Origin: Promethearchaeota archaeon
Lineage (GTDB): Archaea; Asgardarchaeota; Lokiarchaeia; Sigyniarchaeales; SOKP01
Assembly (NCBI GenBank): GCA_016840085.1
Contig: JAEOTA010000004.1
Coordinates: 251,957 to 315,956, forward strand
DNA: 64,000 nucleotides
Direction of reading: 5' to 3'
The position numbers were made by a program, and so were the translations under genes. Below are positions 62,979 to 64,000 of this stretch, piece by piece. The notes beneath the pieces are model-generated. The model worked only from the letters and a program-made list of their open reading frames with translations. It ran no database searches and was not told the origin of the DNA. How positions within the stretch are numbered: position 1 is the stretch's first letter; each line of letters opens with the position of its first letter.

Positions 62979-63512
62979 TTATAATAAATTGAAATCTTTC
63001 AGAATTTTTCTTACCAAAATTTCGAATATGAATTCCACATTTTCTCCTGTTTTAGATGAGCTTTTTATATATTTAAATAAATTGTATTGTTGCGCTAATT
63101 CTTCTGATTTTTTATCTGAGACAACTATTTGATCTTGAAGATCTAACTTTCCGCCAACCATTAGTATAGGTACATCTTTTTCAGCAGATAATCCATTTGT
63201 GAAATTTTCCAACCATTCATCAATTCTATTTAATGTACTCTCTCTTGTGAGATCAAACATAAAAATTCCTGCAGAAGATCCTCTTGAATATAAAGGTAAT
63301 AGAAACTGGAACACTTTCTCTCCACCAAAATCCCAAACTTGTAGTGCAATTCTTATATCTTCGATTTCGATAAATTTAAGAAAGATCTCAGCACCCATAG
63401 TAAGTTTGATATCCTCCTCAAAATAACCTGTAAGATAGCGTCGAGCTAAGGTAGTTTTTCCTACACCAGTTTCTCCAAATATACATATTTTATAAGCCAT
63501 TTCTTTTTTCAT
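62979..63512 (-). CDS. Ras-superfamily small GTPase (177 aa)
   Basis: A compact G domain: P-loop GETGVGKTT (13-21), switch I with Thr38 (KLTMGAE), switch II WDFGGEKVF (60-68), the G4 element GGKLDL (120-125) and G5 SSSKTG. Two key positions deviate: the residue after GG, usually catalytic Gln, is Glu65, and the Asn of NKxD is Gly121. No CAAX or other lipidation Cys is at the C-terminus. Asgard genomes carry many such GTPases. It heads the operon with two 7TM-longin proteins, so it probably works at the membrane through them. Intrinsic hydrolysis or base specificity may be altered. Confidence 0.9.
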   Translation of the reverse strand: MKKEMAYKICIFGETGVGKTTLARRYLTGYFEEDIKLTMGAEIFLKFIEIEDIRIALQVWDFGGEKVFQFLLPLYSRGSSAGIFMFDLTRESTLNRIDEWLENFTNGLSAEKDVPILMVGGKLDLQDQIVVSDKKSEELAQQYNLFKYIKSSSKTGENVEFIFEILVRKILKDFNLL

Positions 63513-63530
63513 CTATATCATCTCTTACTT

Positions 63531-63540
63531 ATTATATAAT
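63531..63540 (-). promoter_or_regulatory. TATA-like element close to the GTPase start
   Basis: ATTATATAAT lies 19-28 bp before the ATG, so the GTPase mRNA would have a very short or no leader. The 403-bp gap 63513-63915 shows nothing else I can support beyond AT-rich sequence and an A9 run (63864-63872) that could terminate the gene to its right. Confidence 0.35.
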
Positions 63541-63915
63541 TAACAATAATCAAATTTGAGTTACTTTTAAACTAAATTGGCAATTATAATTCTCAACCTG
63601 CTTATTAAGTAAAAATAATTAAGTTAGATAAGTACTATGCCAAATTTTAATGAAATATATTCTTAAAATCTTTTCAGATTAACACAAAAATTCAATTATT
63701 TAAATTTAAATTTATTTGAATATTTTTCTATTTAAAAAGACAACAAAATGGTATAAAGAGTATTTAGATTTTTTAAATGATTAATAGAAAAACTATTATT
63801 AAATCTAAGAGATATTGAATTAATAGTATCTAATTTGAAATGAAATTAATAATAAAAATAAAACAAAAAAAAATAGAATTGAGTAAATTTTAACTTTAAA
63901 TCTTTTTATTTTTTT

Positions 63916-64000
63916 CTATTTATTTACTTGATTTTTCGAGCTAGAATAATAATCCATAACGATTTTTAATTCGTCGGCGTAATACTTCCTCTGAATTGAA
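63916..64000 (-). CDS. Possible C-terminus of a gene running off the right edge
   Basis: The last 27 codons before a TAG at 63918-63916 read RKYYADELKIVMDYYSSS and then KNQVNK. The codon choice fits the neighbourhood better than the alternative frame, which is Arg-rich (EEVLRRRIKNRYG). Nothing can be said about function. Confidence 0.35.
   Translation of the reverse strand, partial: SIQRKYYADELKIVMDYYSSSKNQVNK

Noticed and set aside
1..64000. CRISPR arrays, rRNA genes, prophage or integrase genes
   Set aside because: Scanning by eye found no regularly spaced repeats, no rRNA-like stretch and no integrase or phage structural genes; only the solo TnpB indicates a mobile element.

Overview
The window looks like chromosomal DNA of an Asgard (Promethearchaeota, probably Lokiarchaeia-like) archaeon. 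This is inferred from gene content; no rRNA is present. The DNA is very AT-rich. TTTAWATA-type TATA boxes, AbrB-PhoU fusions, DUF47 proteins, a family B DNA polymerase with an intein, a tetraether-synthase-like radical SAM protein, an Mre11 nuclease and archaeal NAD enzymes point to Archaea. A Ras-like GTPase operon with receptor-like membrane proteins carrying longin/roadblock-like domains points to Asgards. TTG starts are common. Two genes (an aminotransferase and a crotonase) appear to start at ATT behind well-placed Shine-Dalgarno (SD) sequences. Layout: 1-4.0 kb is a branched-chain amino-acid-type ABC operon on the minus strand (substrate-binding protein, LivH, LivM, partial LivG). 4.2-12.8 kb is a single 2838-residue, entirely membrane-embedded protein built from about 65-residue repeats. 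12.9-18 kb holds a family 4 glycosidase, a structured RNA leader with its own promoter upstream of a 60-codon ORF, a DapL-like aminotransferase and an MFS transporter. 18.1-21.1 kb is a plus-strand run of a ferredoxin-domain protein, a crotonase and a metallo-beta-lactamase-fold hydrolase. 21.2-32.7 kb is a phosphate region: two DUF47 proteins around a PiT permease, an AbrB-PhoU regulator, a transglutaminase-like protein, and a minus-strand ABC operon (microprotein, binding protein, fused double permease, two different ATPases, a third DUF47 protein) opposite inorganic pyrophosphatase. A perfect 17-bp palindrome occurs both upstream of phoU and in the ABC/pyrophosphatase intergenic region. 32.7-43.3 kb holds a phosphodiesterase, a broken MFS gene, an intron-containing tRNA-Thr, intein-bearing DNA polymerase B, an SRPBCC protein, a polyprenol-kinase-like protein and a Tes-like radical SAM protein. 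43.5-56.9 kb is mixed: methyltransferase, nicotinate phosphoribosyltransferase, frameshifted SDR, SWIM protein, TetR regulator, TnpB element, secreted lipase-like protein, membrane PHP phosphoesterase, Mre11 and NMN adenylyltransferase. 57-63.5 kb is a signalling-like cluster: a 7TM protein and its decayed paralogue, a GNAT protein, a free longin/roadblock-like protein, two 7TM-longin fusions and a Ras-like GTPase. The strongest candidates for something undescribed are: (i) the GTPase plus 7TM-longin operon; (ii) the ABC importer whose two ATPases are degenerate in complementary motifs, so that one heterodimer site would be canonical and one degenerate; (iii) the giant repeat membrane protein; and (iv) the double-hairpin RNA leader whose GACCTCT motifs could mask the downstream SD.
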